Positions 9,363-16,563 of a DNA stretch of 42,042 nt are shown here, one piece after another. How positions within the stretch are numbered: position 1 is the stretch's first letter; each line of letters begins with the position of its first letter. This DNA comes from an uncultured Bacteroidales bacterium. GTDB lineage: Bacteria > Bacteroidota > Bacteroidia > Bacteroidales > UBA932. Made by a program: the position numbers and the translations under genes. The stretch covers positions 1 to 42,042 of the forward strand of contig ONOQ01000013.1 in assembly GCA_900319485.1 (NCBI GenBank), given 5' to 3'. Below the pieces are notes generated by a model. That model had not been told where the DNA came from. It ran no database searches and was given only the letters and a program-made list of their open reading frames with translations.

Positions 9363-10858
9363 TGCAAAATAAGTTTAAAGGTTTCAGTCACAATTTCTTT
9401 CTCGTCAAAATGACGTTTTTCACGGCCCACAATCTGGTAAGTCTCGTGGCCCTTTCCTGCAAGGAGGATGGTGGCGCACTCCGGAGCCGTGAGGATGGCG
9501 GTGCGGATAGCCTCCCTGCGGTCCTCAATCACAATTGACTTTGCAAGGCCCTTGGTGGTGAGGCCGGTCTTTATCTCATCAATTATGGCCGATGGCACCT
9601 CCGTGCGGGGGTTGTCGGACGTAATGACAAGGCGGTCGGCAAGGTCCTCGGCAATCTTTGCCATCTCAGGGCGCTTTGTGCGGTCACGGTCTCCGCCGCA
9701 GCCAAACAGGCATATGAGTTGCCTCTTTGGCGCAATTGCGCGGAGAGTCTTAAGCACATTCTCCAGGGCGTCCGGGGTGTGGGCGTAGTCTATGATAACG
9801 CTGAGGCCCCTTGGACCGTTGAGGTTCTCAAGCCTTCCCGGAGCCGGCTCCAGGGAAGAAAGCGCAATCAGAGTCTCCTCAGGCTTTGCTCCAAGGCAAA
9901 CCGCAGCAGAGTAGATGGCAAGAAGGTTATAGGCGTTGTGCTCGCCAATGAGGCGGCACCACACCTCCGTTCCGTCCACCTTGAGGAGCATTCCGTCAAA
10001 ACTCTGCTCCATAACGCGGGCGGTATGATCGGCCAGCCCCTTCACGGAATAGGACACTATTTTGGCCGATGTATTCTGCACCATCACGCTGCCGTGCTTG
10101 TCGTCAGTATTGATAAGGGCAATGGCCTTTGAAGGCAGATTGTCAAAGAAGAGTTTCTTGCAGCGGAGATACTCTGCAAACGTCTTGTGGTAGTCCAGGT
10201 GGTCGTGAGTAAGGTTGGAGAAAATGCCCATCGCAAACTCCAGCCCCGTCACGCGGTCCTGCTCCACGCCGATGGAACTAACCTCCATAAAGCAGTACTG
10301 ACAGCCCTTTTCCACCATCCTTGCAAGGAGGCTGTTAAGGGTGATGGGATCAACAGTAGTGTTGGAAGTTTCCAGCCTTTCGTCGTCCACATAATTTGCA
10401 ATGGTGGACAGAAGGCCGCAACTGTAACCCATGCTCTTGAAAAGCCTGTACAGCAGCGTCACGGTGGTTGTTTTGCCGTTAGTTCCGGTAATACCCACCA
10501 GCGTCAGTTTCCCCGACGGATGGCCGTAATACTCATCGGCAATCAGCGCCAGCGCCTTACGGGAATTCTCCACAAGGTAGAACTTTATACCGGAGGGTGT
10601 TGTTGCGCAAACCTCTGGCCACCCTCGGCCGGATAAGAGGGAGGGGCCCGCCGAAGGTGGGAGGGGTCGCGAAGCGACGGTTTGCGCAACAATACCCTCC
10701 GGTATTTCTTCACAAACTATCCCTGTGGCACCGTTGTCGATGGCGGCCTGGATATAGGCGTGACCGTCAGATTCATGGCCGCGTACGGCAATGAAAAGCG
10801 CTCCGGGAACAACCTTCCTGGAATCGGCAGTTATCAATGTGTAATCCCTATAGTTCAT
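9359..10858 (-). CDS. murE: UDP-MurNAc-tripeptide synthetase MurE with an in-frame palindromic insertion
   Basis: Adds the third stem-peptide residue to UDP-MurNAc-L-Ala-D-Glu. The ATP loop GITGTNGKTTT begins at residue 122, the substrate-side stretch SNTTVDP is at about 165-171, and DNPR at 415-418 is the motif associated with meso-diaminopimelate specificity. The N-terminal domain is abnormal: between GIVCEE and GIKFYLVENSRKAL the protein carries about 35 extra residues rich in Pro, Ser and Gly (RPLPPSAGPSLLSGRGW and neighbours, about residues 52-90). These are encoded exactly by a 118-bp palindromic element (10587-10704). The frame stays open and all catalytic motifs are intact, so the gene is probably functional and the insert is a surface loop. 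Overlaps mraY and ftsI by 4 bp each. Confidence 0.95.
   Translation of the reverse strand: MNYRDYTLITADSRKVVPGALFIAVRGHESDGHAYIQAAIDNGATGIVCEEIPEGIVAQTVASRPLPPSAGPSLLSGRGWPEVCATTPSGIKFYLVENSRKALALIADEYYGHPSGKLTLVGITGTNGKTTTVTLLYRLFKSMGYSCGLLSTIANYVDDERLETSNTTVDPITLNSLLARMVEKGCQYCFMEVSSIGVEQDRVTGLEFAMGIFSNLTHDHLDYHKTFAEYLRCKKLFFDNLPSKAIALINTDDKHGSVMVQNTSAKIVSYSVKGLADHTARVMEQSFDGMLLKVDGTEVWCRLIGEHNAYNLLAIYSAAVCLGAKPEETLIALSSLEPAPGRLENLNGPRGLSVIIDYAHTPDALENVLKTLRAIAPKRQLICLFGCGGDRDRTKRPEMAKIAEDLADRLVITSDNPRTEVPSAIIDEIKTGLTTKGLAKSIVIEDRREAIRTAILTAPECATILLAGKGHETYQIVGREKRHFDEKEIVTETFKLILQ
10587..10704. repeat. Palindromic element inserted in frame inside murE
   Basis: Inverted arms at 10587-10613 and 10678-10704 match at 26 of 27 positions (arm begins ATACCGGAGGGT and ends TTGCGCAAACC). 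Inside are a perfect small hairpin GTCGC-GAA-GCGAC (10667-10679) and a CCACC/GGTGG pairing. On the coding strand it is read through without a stop, adding the extra N-terminal peptide of MurE. It resembles, in principle, palindromic elements known to insert in frame in Rickettsia genes; homology to those is not claimed. Confidence 0.85.
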
Positions 10859-12768
10859 TTCTTGTCAGTCATTTCCGGCACTTTGGCGGTGGGGCGGAGT
10901 TCCGGGCGCCAGGTGTCATCCAGTGCGTAAATCTTGTCAACAATCTCCTTCACGGCCAGCGCCGGCTTGGTGCCGCCGTAAAAGTTGTGATGGCTGGGGT
11001 AGGAGTACACCGTCACAAGGATGGTGTACTTGGGGTCATCGGCCGGGAAAAATCCCACGAACGTGCCCTGGAACTTCTTCCTGCCCTGGGCGTCAGAGTA
11101 TGGATCCCTGCTGCCGCCGCGTTCATCGGCCGATAAAACCACGCGCGCGGTGCCCGTCTTTCCGGCAACGGAGAGTTTTGCGCTCTTAAGCCTTGTGGCG
11201 GTACCGGTGTTCACAACGGCGCGAAGGGCGCGGGTGACGGTATCGGCCGTGGCAGGGGAGCAGATGCTTCCGTTGAGGGCGCTGGGCTCGAACTTGCGGA
11301 GGACCTTTCCGTCCTTCTCGATGCTCTCCACAAGGTAAGGCTTCATCATGGTGCCTTTGTTGGCGATGCCGTTGTAGAAGGTTGCAATGTGGAGGGGAGT
11401 CACGCTTATGCTGTATCCGTAGGCGGTGGTGCCAAGTGTGGTCCTTGACCAGGCGGGAGTGCCGGGACGGTTCACCACGGGGGTGCCAAGGCCGGGGATG
11501 TCAAAGTCAAATGCTTCGCCAAGCCTGTAGGAATAGATGTGGTCGAACATCTCCTGGGGCTGCTTGCCGTAATATGTTTCGGCAAGATATGTGAAGACGT
11601 AGTTTGAGGAGATCTCAAAGCCGTGCATCACGCTGATGTCCCTGCGGCCCGTTTCTCTCTGGTAATCCAGGATATGGACGTCCTGGTTGTAACCTCCGGG
11701 GACAAAGCCGTTGCCCGTGGGGATGGTCTGCTCAAGGGTTTTGACGTAGCCGTCTTCCACAAGGGAAAGGAGGGTGACCGTCTTCATCACGGAGCCCTGC
11801 TCTCCTACCTGACGGAGAACCAGGTTCTCGCGCTCCCAGAGGGTGGTCTGGGGCGTAGCGCCGCGGGAGAGGTTCACCATTGCGCGGATGGCGCCGGTCT
11901 TTGCCTCCATAATGATGCAGATGCCGGCGCGGACTTCGTCGTCACCGTCAATCTGGGCGCGGAGGGCTTTATCGGCAATATCCTGGAAATCCACGTTGAG
12001 GGTGGTCCGGAGGTCGTTTCCGTCCTTTACCTGCACGGTGGTGGAGTCAAGATCCCTTACCCAGGAACCGTCGTCCGTAACCCTTCTCCACTCATAGCCG
12101 TCCCTGCCGTGAAGTTCGGAGTCAAAACTGTTTTCAAGGCCGATGCGGTTCTGCTCCTTCACATAGCCGATCACCCTTCTTGCCAGGGAGTCGTAGGGGT
12201 AGATGCGCTCCTGGTGGGCTTCCACTATGAGGCCGCCGCGGTAAGATCCCTCCTTGTACAGGGGGAAAGTCTGGATGCGGCGGAGAGTCTCAAGGTCCAC
12301 GTTCTTTCTTATCAGAAGGTACTTGGAGCCTTTCTCGCGGCCTTTAAGGATGGCATCGGCCCAGCCTTCAGCGCTCTTTTCGCGGAATTCTCCGGCAAGG
12401 GCAGCGCCAAGTTGACGGGCCTTATTCTGCCACACGCGCTCCAGGCTGTCCTTTCCGGACTCCTTGTAGCTTTGCTTCAGGACGGTGCAGTCCATATGTA
12501 GGTCGTAGAGAGGGGCCGATATGGCCAGGGGCCTTCCGTCCGTTGCAAGGATACGGCCGCGGACCGGGAAATCCACGTGCTTCTGGACAACGGGCCTGAA
12601 GAGGCCGATGACGCGGTCGTCAACGGTGTATGAAGTCTGGATCTTGACAATCCAGATCACGATGGCCACTCCAAGCGCAAGGAACAGCAGGGACAGGAAG
12701 AACATAACCACGTGGATTCTGTCGCGGTTCTGGATGGTGTCCTGTATTTCGCTCTGCCTGGAGCTCAT
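10855..12768 (-). CDS. ftsI: Septal transpeptidase FtsI (PBP3-like penicillin-binding protein)
   Basis: Class B penicillin-binding protein that cross-links septal peptidoglycan, anchored by one N-terminal transmembrane helix (about residues 18-41) with the rest periplasmic. The dimerisation-domain motif RGRILATDGRPLA is at about 70-82. The acyl-serine motif SVMK is at 326-329 (GEQGSVMK replaces the common PGSTFK), SSN at 387-389 and KTGT at 537-540, so all three active-site motifs are present. The 637 residues end soon after the transpeptidase domain with no obvious PASTA repeat. Start and stop overlap neighbours by 4 bp. Confidence 0.96.
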   Translation of the reverse strand: MSSRQSEIQDTIQNRDRIHVVMFFLSLLFLALGVAIVIWIVKIQTSYTVDDRVIGLFRPVVQKHVDFPVRGRILATDGRPLAISAPLYDLHMDCTVLKQSYKESGKDSLERVWQNKARQLGAALAGEFREKSAEGWADAILKGREKGSKYLLIRKNVDLETLRRIQTFPLYKEGSYRGGLIVEAHQERIYPYDSLARRVIGYVKEQNRIGLENSFDSELHGRDGYEWRRVTDDGSWVRDLDSTTVQVKDGNDLRTTLNVDFQDIADKALRAQIDGDDEVRAGICIIMEAKTGAIRAMVNLSRGATPQTTLWERENLVLRQVGEQGSVMKTVTLLSLVEDGYVKTLEQTIPTGNGFVPGGYNQDVHILDYQRETGRRDISVMHGFEISSNYVFTYLAETYYGKQPQEMFDHIYSYRLGEAFDFDIPGLGTPVVNRPGTPAWSRTTLGTTAYGYSISVTPLHIATFYNGIANKGTMMKPYLVESIEKDGKVLRKFEPSALNGSICSPATADTVTRALRAVVNTGTATRLKSAKLSVAGKTGTARVVLSADERGGSRDPYSDAQGRKKFQGTFVGFFPADDPKYTILVTVYSYPSHHNFYGGTKPALAVKEIVDKIYALDDTWRPELRPTAKVPEMTDKK

Positions 12769-13106
12769 CTTTTCTTTATCACCGTTGCGGGTTCCTTGGG
12801 CATTGCGGCCTCGGAGCCCAGTTTCTTAAGTCTTGTTTCTGTGGCCGATGCGCTCTTTATCTTCACAAGCGCGGCCTCGCTTTCAGTATGATGTATCCTC
12901 AGTTCCTCGATGGCGGCCTTGTTGGCGCCGGCGCGGGTGAGGGTCTTGTCCACTTTGAGGCTCAGCATAATTGAGAGCCACATGAGGAGGAACACGTACA
13001 TCACGTGGATGTAGTATTTGTCGGCCCTTACCTTAAGGAGAAGGTCTCCGGTCCTGAGGGCCCTGTATGCGTTCCGCACGCTTAGCCAGAAGTTCTTTAC
13101 GCTCAT
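12765..13106 (-). CDS. FtsL-like divisome protein
   Basis: Small bitopic membrane protein of 113 residues: a cytoplasmic basic segment, one transmembrane helix (about 32-50), then a periplasmic helical stretch with heptad-like leucines that could form a coiled coil (KTLTRAGANKAAIEELRI...). In other bacteria the gene between rsmH and ftsI is ftsL, whose product joins FtsQ and FtsB. Sequence conservation in this family is very low, so the call rests on size, topology and operon position. A strong AGGAGGT lies 7 nt before its ATG. Confidence 0.8.
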   Translation of the reverse strand: MSVKNFWLSVRNAYRALRTGDLLLKVRADKYYIHVMYVFLLMWLSIMLSLKVDKTLTRAGANKAAIEELRIHHTESEAALVKIKSASATETRLKKLGSEAAMPKEPATVIKKR

Positions 13107-14005
13107 TGCTGGGACCTCCTTTCTGCTATACGGAGCTTTGCACTCCTTGCGCGGGTGTTCTGCGCAATCTCTTCCTCGGCGGGAAGGATGGGCTTCCGGT
13201 TAACGGCCTCAAGAGGGGTATCGGCCCTTCCGAAAACATCCTGCCGGAGGGTACCTTCCACGTTTCCGGTTTTGATGAAATTCTTCACCATACGGTCCTC
13301 AAGGCTGTGGTAAGTGATTACCACAAGACGGCCGCCTGGCTTGAGGCTCCTTGCCGCGCCTTCCAGGAACTTTTCCAGGGAACGCATCTCTCCGTTCACC
13401 TCAATGCGGAGGGCCTGGTAGATCTTTGCAAGGACCTTGTGCTCCGCGCCCTTGGGGAGGACCTTCGCCACTGCGCGGTCAAGGTCTCCGGTTGTTGCGA
13501 TGGGGCGGGCCTCCGCGATAAGCCTTGCAACGTTACGGGCGCCGTCCACCTCTCCGTAGAGTTTCAGGATGCGCTCAAGGTCATCGGCCTCATAAGTATT
13601 CACAACGTCTGCGGCGGTGAGTTTTGCACCCTGGTTCATACGCATATCGAGGGGCGCTTCCTCATAGCGGAAACTGAATCCGCGCTCTGCGGTGTCAAAC
13701 TGGTGGCTGGATACGCCAAGATCGGCCAAAATGCCGTCAAACTTTACACTGTGGTAAAAAGCGTAGTTTTCTATGAAGCGGAAGTTGTTGTGGATGAGGG
13801 TGAGGCGCGGGTCCTTGAGGGCGCCGTTTATAGCGTCGATGTCACGATCGAAGGCGATGACTCTCCCGTCACCGGATAAGCGTGAAAGTATGGCAGCGGT
13901 GTGTCCACCGCCTCCGAAAGTGGCATCTGCGTATATTCCGTTGGGATTTGTGACAAGGGAGGAAACACTTTCCTCCAGCAGCACGGGGATATGATATTCT
14001 GACAT
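13103..14005 (-). CDS. rsmH: 16S rRNA m4C1402 methyltransferase RsmH (MraW)
   Basis: SAM-dependent methyltransferase that N4-methylates cytidine 1402 in the decoding region of 16S rRNA. The 300-residue protein begins with HIPVLLEE and has the SAM-binding FGGGGHTAAIL motif (30-40), FDRDIDAI, the ADLGVSSHQFD motif, RGFSFRYEEAPLDMRM and the C-terminal NRKPILPAEEEIAQNTRARSAKLR-type ending (all typical of the family). Overlaps the FtsL-like gene by 4 bp; mraZ is 14 bp upstream. Confidence 0.97.
   Translation of the reverse strand: MSEYHIPVLLEESVSSLVTNPNGIYADATFGGGGHTAAILSRLSGDGRVIAFDRDIDAINGALKDPRLTLIHNNFRFIENYAFYHSVKFDGILADLGVSSHQFDTAERGFSFRYEEAPLDMRMNQGAKLTAADVVNTYEADDLERILKLYGEVDGARNVARLIAEARPIATTGDLDRAVAKVLPKGAEHKVLAKIYQALRIEVNGEMRSLEKFLEGAARSLKPGGRLVVITYHSLEDRMVKNFIKTGNVEGTLRQDVFGRADTPLEAVNRKPILPAEEEIAQNTRARSAKLRIAERRSQQ
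13114..13120 (-). promoter_or_regulatory. Shine-Dalgarno site of the FtsL-like gene
   Basis: AGGAGGT on the minus strand with 7 nt to the ATG at 13106. It lies inside the end of rsmH. Confidence 0.65.
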
Positions 14006-14012
14006 TCCTGAG

Positions 14013-14018
14013 ACCTCC
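14013..14018 (-). promoter_or_regulatory. Shine-Dalgarno site of rsmH
   Basis: GGAGGT on the minus strand, 7 nt before the rsmH ATG at 14005, in the short mraZ-rsmH gap. Same spacing as the sites of ftsZ and the FtsL-like gene. Confidence 0.65.
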
Positions 14019-14019
14019 C

Positions 14020-14481
14020 TTACTTCTTGGCGGAGAGTCTCTGAGCGGAAAGTTTGAACTGCTCGTCTGTCATCAGGGAGGCCTCATAGGTCTCCTTGGC
14101 CCAGATCTGAAGCTTGTAACCGATTCCGCTAAGTACTACTTCCCTTGTAATACCTGCCTTTTCAAGTAACTCCGCGGGGATGTTGAGCCTTCCCAGTTTG
14201 CCGTCCGGGACAATGGCGTACACACCCTCGTTGTACTTGGTCCAAAAGTTAGCGTCTTCAGTATTAAGTTCAGGGTCAAGGCCTTCCAGCACCTTGTCAC
14301 TCCTGCGGGCCCACTCCTGGTAAGCAAACAGGTCCAGACAGGGCTGCTGGACGTTTTTCTTGACGATGAGGGTCATATCCTCCAGGCCTTCTTTCACCAT
14401 GGCGTCACGGAAGATGGCAGGGAACACGATGCGTCCCTTGTCATCCACTTTGCCGCTGGCTTTGCCGAAGAATCTGACCAT
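14020..14481 (-). CDS. mraZ: Transcriptional regulator MraZ
   Basis: First gene of the dcw operon. MraZ is a DNA-binding protein of the AbrB/SpoVT fold that in E. coli represses its own operon by binding TGGGN repeats with 10-bp spacing. The 153-residue product has the two expected half-domains: KVDDKGRIVFPAIFRD at residues 11-26 and DGKLGRLNIPAELLEKAGI at 93-111. The start ATG at 14481 is about 22 nt from the predicted transcription start. Four TGG repeats directly upstream suggest the autoregulatory loop is kept here. Confidence 0.96.
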   Translation of the reverse strand: MVRFFGKASGKVDDKGRIVFPAIFRDAMVKEGLEDMTLIVKKNVQQPCLDLFAYQEWARRSDKVLEGLDPELNTEDANFWTKYNEGVYAIVPDGKLGRLNIPAELLEKAGITREVVLSGIGYKLQIWAKETYEASLMTDEQFKLSAQRLSAKK

Positions 14482-14508
14482 AAATTTCTATACTTTCACG
14501 CTTGGGTA

Positions 14509-14516
14509 CAAAGGTA
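14509..14516 (-). promoter_or_regulatory. Promoter -7 element of the dcw operon
   Basis: TACCTTTG on the minus strand matches the Bacteroidota -7 consensus TAnnTTTG, with transcription expected to start near 14502. No good -33 TTTG is present at the usual distance; that region is occupied by the TGG repeats. Confidence 0.7.
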
Positions 14517-14520
14517 ATGA

Positions 14521-14560
14521 AAATTTTCCATTTTCTACCATTTTCTTCCAAATTTTTCCA
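14521..14560 (-). promoter_or_regulatory. Probable MraZ box array (four TGG repeats, 10-bp period)
   Basis: On the minus strand TGG occurs at 14560, 14550, 14540 and 14530 (5' ends), each followed by an A-rich spacer such as AAAAATT or AAGAAAA, giving four direct repeats at exactly 10-bp spacing on one DNA face. MraZ of E. coli binds TGGGN repeats at this spacing. The array lies immediately upstream of the -7 element of the operon that begins with mraZ, where bound protein would block RNA polymerase. Confidence 0.7.
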
Positions 14561-14635
14561 CAATTTTCTTTTTGGCCGATTTTCCTCACTTTTTTGCCTC
14601 CCTTCAGCGCCCTTTAGTGCCCGCACCCCTTTATA

Positions 14636-14769
14636 GTTCTCCCCTTGCGGTGGAGCTTAAGTGCTTGATAGTAAGGCGGTTGCGGAATTTTCTACCAGAA
14701 TTTTTTCTGGTAGAAACCCTTGTAAGTGACTGAGTGTGAATTAGTTAACCTCCACCGCACGGGGAGAAC
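14636..14769. repeat. Family 1 palindromic repeat, copy A
   Basis: 134 bp bounded by GTTCTCCCC and GGGGAGAAC. Subterminal inverted motifs are GCGGTGGAG and CTCCACCGC, and the centre is a hairpin of TTTCTACCAGAA and TTCTGGTAGAAA. The outer ends, subterminal blocks and centre all pair, so the element is a nested palindrome. It lies between upp and mraZ next to a family 2 element. Confidence 0.88.
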
Positions 14770-14776
14770 CAAGGAG

Positions 14777-14882
14777 CTGGCGCATAAGTGTCTGACGGTG
14801 AGAGTATTATAAGAAATCGGGTGCACCGTGAAGTGCACCCGACTATGCGGAAGTGATTGTAAGTCAGCGAGTTGTACGCCAG
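14777..14882. repeat. Family 2 palindromic repeat, copy 1 (downstream of upp)
   Basis: Bounded by CTGGCG and CGCCAG, with a central hairpin TCGGGTGCAC-CGTGAA-GTGCACCCGA (14817-14842). On the minus strand the hairpin follows the upp stop and is trailed by TTTCTTATAA, so it may act as the upp terminator. Its reverse complement matches the element after gdhA at 37,483 nearly base for base across the centre. Confidence 0.8.
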
Positions 14883-14907
14883 GAGGCTGGGACTGAGCGG
14901 GGGCCGA

Positions 14908-15561
14908 TCAGAGTTTGCCGCCAAAGGCGAGGTCTCCGGCGTCTCCTATGCCGGGGATTATGTAACTCTGGCTGGTGAGTTCCTCATCAATTGCAGCCAC
15001 CCAAAGGGTGTATTCTTCCCCGAATGTCTGGCAGAGGTGATCCACTGCGTAGCGGCTTGCGACCGGCACCACAAGGTGCACGCGGGCGGGGACGCCGCCT
15101 TCCTCGTGGAGCTTTTCAATGCCAACTTCCATGGAGGAGCCGGTGGCGAGGAGGGCATCGGCCAGAATGAGAGTCTTGCCCTCAAGGGAGGGGGTGGTGC
15201 AGTACTTTGCCTTCACCTTGAAATAGCCAAGTTTGCCGGTACTTCTGTAGGCCGATAAAAACGCTGTTTCCGCGTGGTCGAAGAAGCGGAGCATACCCTC
15301 CTGGATGGGGAGGCCGGCACGGAGGATGGAAGCGATAACAATCTGGGTATCAGGCGTTGAGACCTGGGCCACGCCAAGCGGGGTCACGACGTCTTTTACT
15401 GAATAGTCCAGGGTTTTTGAGATCTCATACGCAAAGATTTCTCCAACGCGCTCAAGGTTGGTGCGGAAGCGGAGGCTGTCTTTCTGGATGCGTGCGTCAC
15501 GCAACTCTGCGAGGAACGATCCCAGGACGGAATTGTTTTCCCCAATGTGGTTAACTTTCAT
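14908..15561 (-). CDS. upp: Uracil phosphoribosyltransferase
   Basis: Pyrimidine salvage enzyme converting uracil and PRPP to UMP in the cytoplasm. The 217 residues match the family length. The PRPP-binding loop LILADALLATGSSMEVGI is at about 131-148 and the C-terminal uracil-binding motif PGIGDAGDLAFGG is at the very end; the N-terminal RFRTNLERVGEIFAYEISKTL is also typical. Transcribed alone from its own TATATTTG promoter, divergently from the lipoprotein-SPOR-rpoN genes. Two palindromic repeats follow its 3' end. Confidence 0.96.
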   Translation of the reverse strand: MKVNHIGENNSVLGSFLAELRDARIQKDSLRFRTNLERVGEIFAYEISKTLDYSVKDVVTPLGVAQVSTPDTQIVIASILRAGLPIQEGMLRFFDHAETAFLSAYRSTGKLGYFKVKAKYCTTPSLEGKTLILADALLATGSSMEVGIEKLHEEGGVPARVHLVVPVASRYAVDHLCQTFGEEYTLWVAAIDEELTSQSYIIPGIGDAGDLAFGGKL

Positions 15562-15583
15562 GGCACAAGACTTGTTTCAAGCA

Positions 15584-15591
15584 CAAATATA
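15584..15591 (-). promoter_or_regulatory. Promoter -7 element of upp
   Basis: TATATTTG on the minus strand, 22 nt before the upp ATG, matches TAnnTTTG. No clear -33 TTTG. Confidence 0.6.
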
Positions 15592-15612
15592 GAAAATTTC
15601 CTGAATTTTCAC

Positions 15613-15620
15613 TACCTTTG
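15613..15620 (+). promoter_or_regulatory. Promoter -7 element of the lipoprotein-SPOR-rpoN genes
   Basis: TACCTTTG matches TAnnTTTG and ends only 5 nt before the preferred ATG at 15626, so the transcript would be leaderless or nearly so. It is divergent from, and only 21 bp away from, the upp -7 element. Confidence 0.55.
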
Positions 15621-15625
15621 TGAAG

Positions 15626-16105
15626 ATGAAAACGCTGAGGCGCATACTCCTTGCCGTGGCGGCCGCTGCGCTCACCTGCCTTATGGCGGGCGGCTGCGGC
15701 GTGTCAAAGATCAAGGACATAAAACTTGTATCGGCCGGGGTGAAATATATCATCCCCACGTCCCTGCGCACCTTTGACGCGGTGCTGGAACTTGGCGTCG
15801 ACAACCCCGCCATGACCTTCAACGTGAGCGGCATAGACGGCATCATCCGCGTGGATGAAGTGCCTTTCGCAACGTTCACCGCCGGGGAAATGAGGGTGGA
15901 GGGGAAGCAGATCATCCGCTATGAACTTCCCTGCAGCATCGCCCTGGAGCCGGGCATTTCCCTCCTGGATGTGCTGAAACTCTCCACGCGTCGCTCCCTT
16001 GACGGCATTAAGGCCGATGTAAACCTCAACGTGGCCTCCAAGAACGGTACCCTCAAGGCGCCCCTTTCATACAAGAACCTGGATTTAGCAGAATTCTCAA
16101 AATGA
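15626..16105 (+). CDS. Putative lipoprotein with a LEA type 2-like domain
   Basis: 159-residue secreted protein of unproven function. The N-terminus (MKTLRRILLAVAAAALTCLMAGGC) is a signal peptide ending in a lipobox-like AGGC. The mature part contains VLELGVDNPAMTFNVSGIDG and later alternating hydrophobic strands, resembling the LEA14/water-stress fold in which an NP-containing strand follows the first beta strand; this is inference. An in-frame GTG at 15620 could add two residues, but it overlaps the promoter motif, so ATG at 15626 is preferred. The stop overlaps the next ATG (ATGA). Confidence 0.7.
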   Translation: MKTLRRILLAVAAAALTCLMAGGCGVSKIKDIKLVSAGVKYIIPTSLRTFDAVLELGVDNPAMTFNVSGIDGIIRVDEVPFATFTAGEMRVEGKQIIRYELPCSIALEPGISLLDVLKLSTRRSLDGIKADVNLNVASKNGTLKAPLSYKNLDLAEFSK

Positions 16106-16563
16106 TGAAACGCATCCTTATCATACTAGTATTATCGGCCCTGGCATCAATCGGCGCGCGGGCTCAGGACTCCCTCAACCTTGCAAGGATGGACTCCACC
16201 TACGTGGGGAAGAGCATCCTTTCCGTTATCGGCCCGGGAGCGGAAATCAACCAGACCACCCAGGTGCGGCAGGCGCTCTACAATTACGTGAGTTCCAATG
16301 CCGGGAAAGCCGTCCAGGGGTACAGGATCCGCGTTTTTTATGACAATTCCCCCCAGGCCCGCGTCCGGTCGGAGAGCATAGCCGCATACCTTCGGGCGCA
16401 GTATCCGGAAACCGGCGTCTACCGCAGTTTCGAGACCCCCAACTACAAGGTTACCATAGGGGATTTCCGCACAAAGGACGAGGCCTTACGGATTTACAAC
16501 GCCCTCAAGGGAACGTATCCCACCGCTTATATTATTAAAGAGAACATCAACTTCCCCCGGTAA
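16102..16563 (+). CDS. SPOR domain protein
   Basis: 153-residue exported protein. A signal peptide (about residues 1-21, ending GARAQ) is followed by a short linker and a C-terminal SPOR domain: YRIRVFYDNSPQARVRSESIA, then YPETGVYRSFETPNYKVTIGDF and the closing ALRIYNALKGTYPTAYII. SPOR domains bind denuded septal glycan strands, so a periplasmic role in peptidoglycan or division is likely. It overlaps the lipoprotein gene by 4 bp and its stop shares a base with the rpoN start (TAATG), so the three genes are probably co-transcribed. Confidence 0.85.
   Translation: MMKRILIILVLSALASIGARAQDSLNLARMDSTYVGKSILSVIGPGAEINQTTQVRQALYNYVSSNAGKAVQGYRIRVFYDNSPQARVRSESIAAYLRAQYPETGVYRSFETPNYKVTIGDFRTKDEALRIYNALKGTYPTAYIIKENINFPR

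Larger units (their letters stand above)
14482..14907. other. 426-bp intergenic region between upp and mraZ
   Basis: No coding sequence seen. From right to left it holds the family 2 palindromic element downstream of upp (14777-14882), family 1 repeat copy A (14636-14769), a pyrimidine-rich stretch on the plus strand (about 14561-14635) including one GGCCGAT heptamer, and the mraZ promoter with its TGG repeats. Confidence 0.8.

Noticed and set aside
15620-15625. GTG start for the lipoprotein gene two codons upstream
   Set aside because: The GTG overlaps the last base of the TACCTTTG promoter element, so it could not be in the transcript if that promoter is used.
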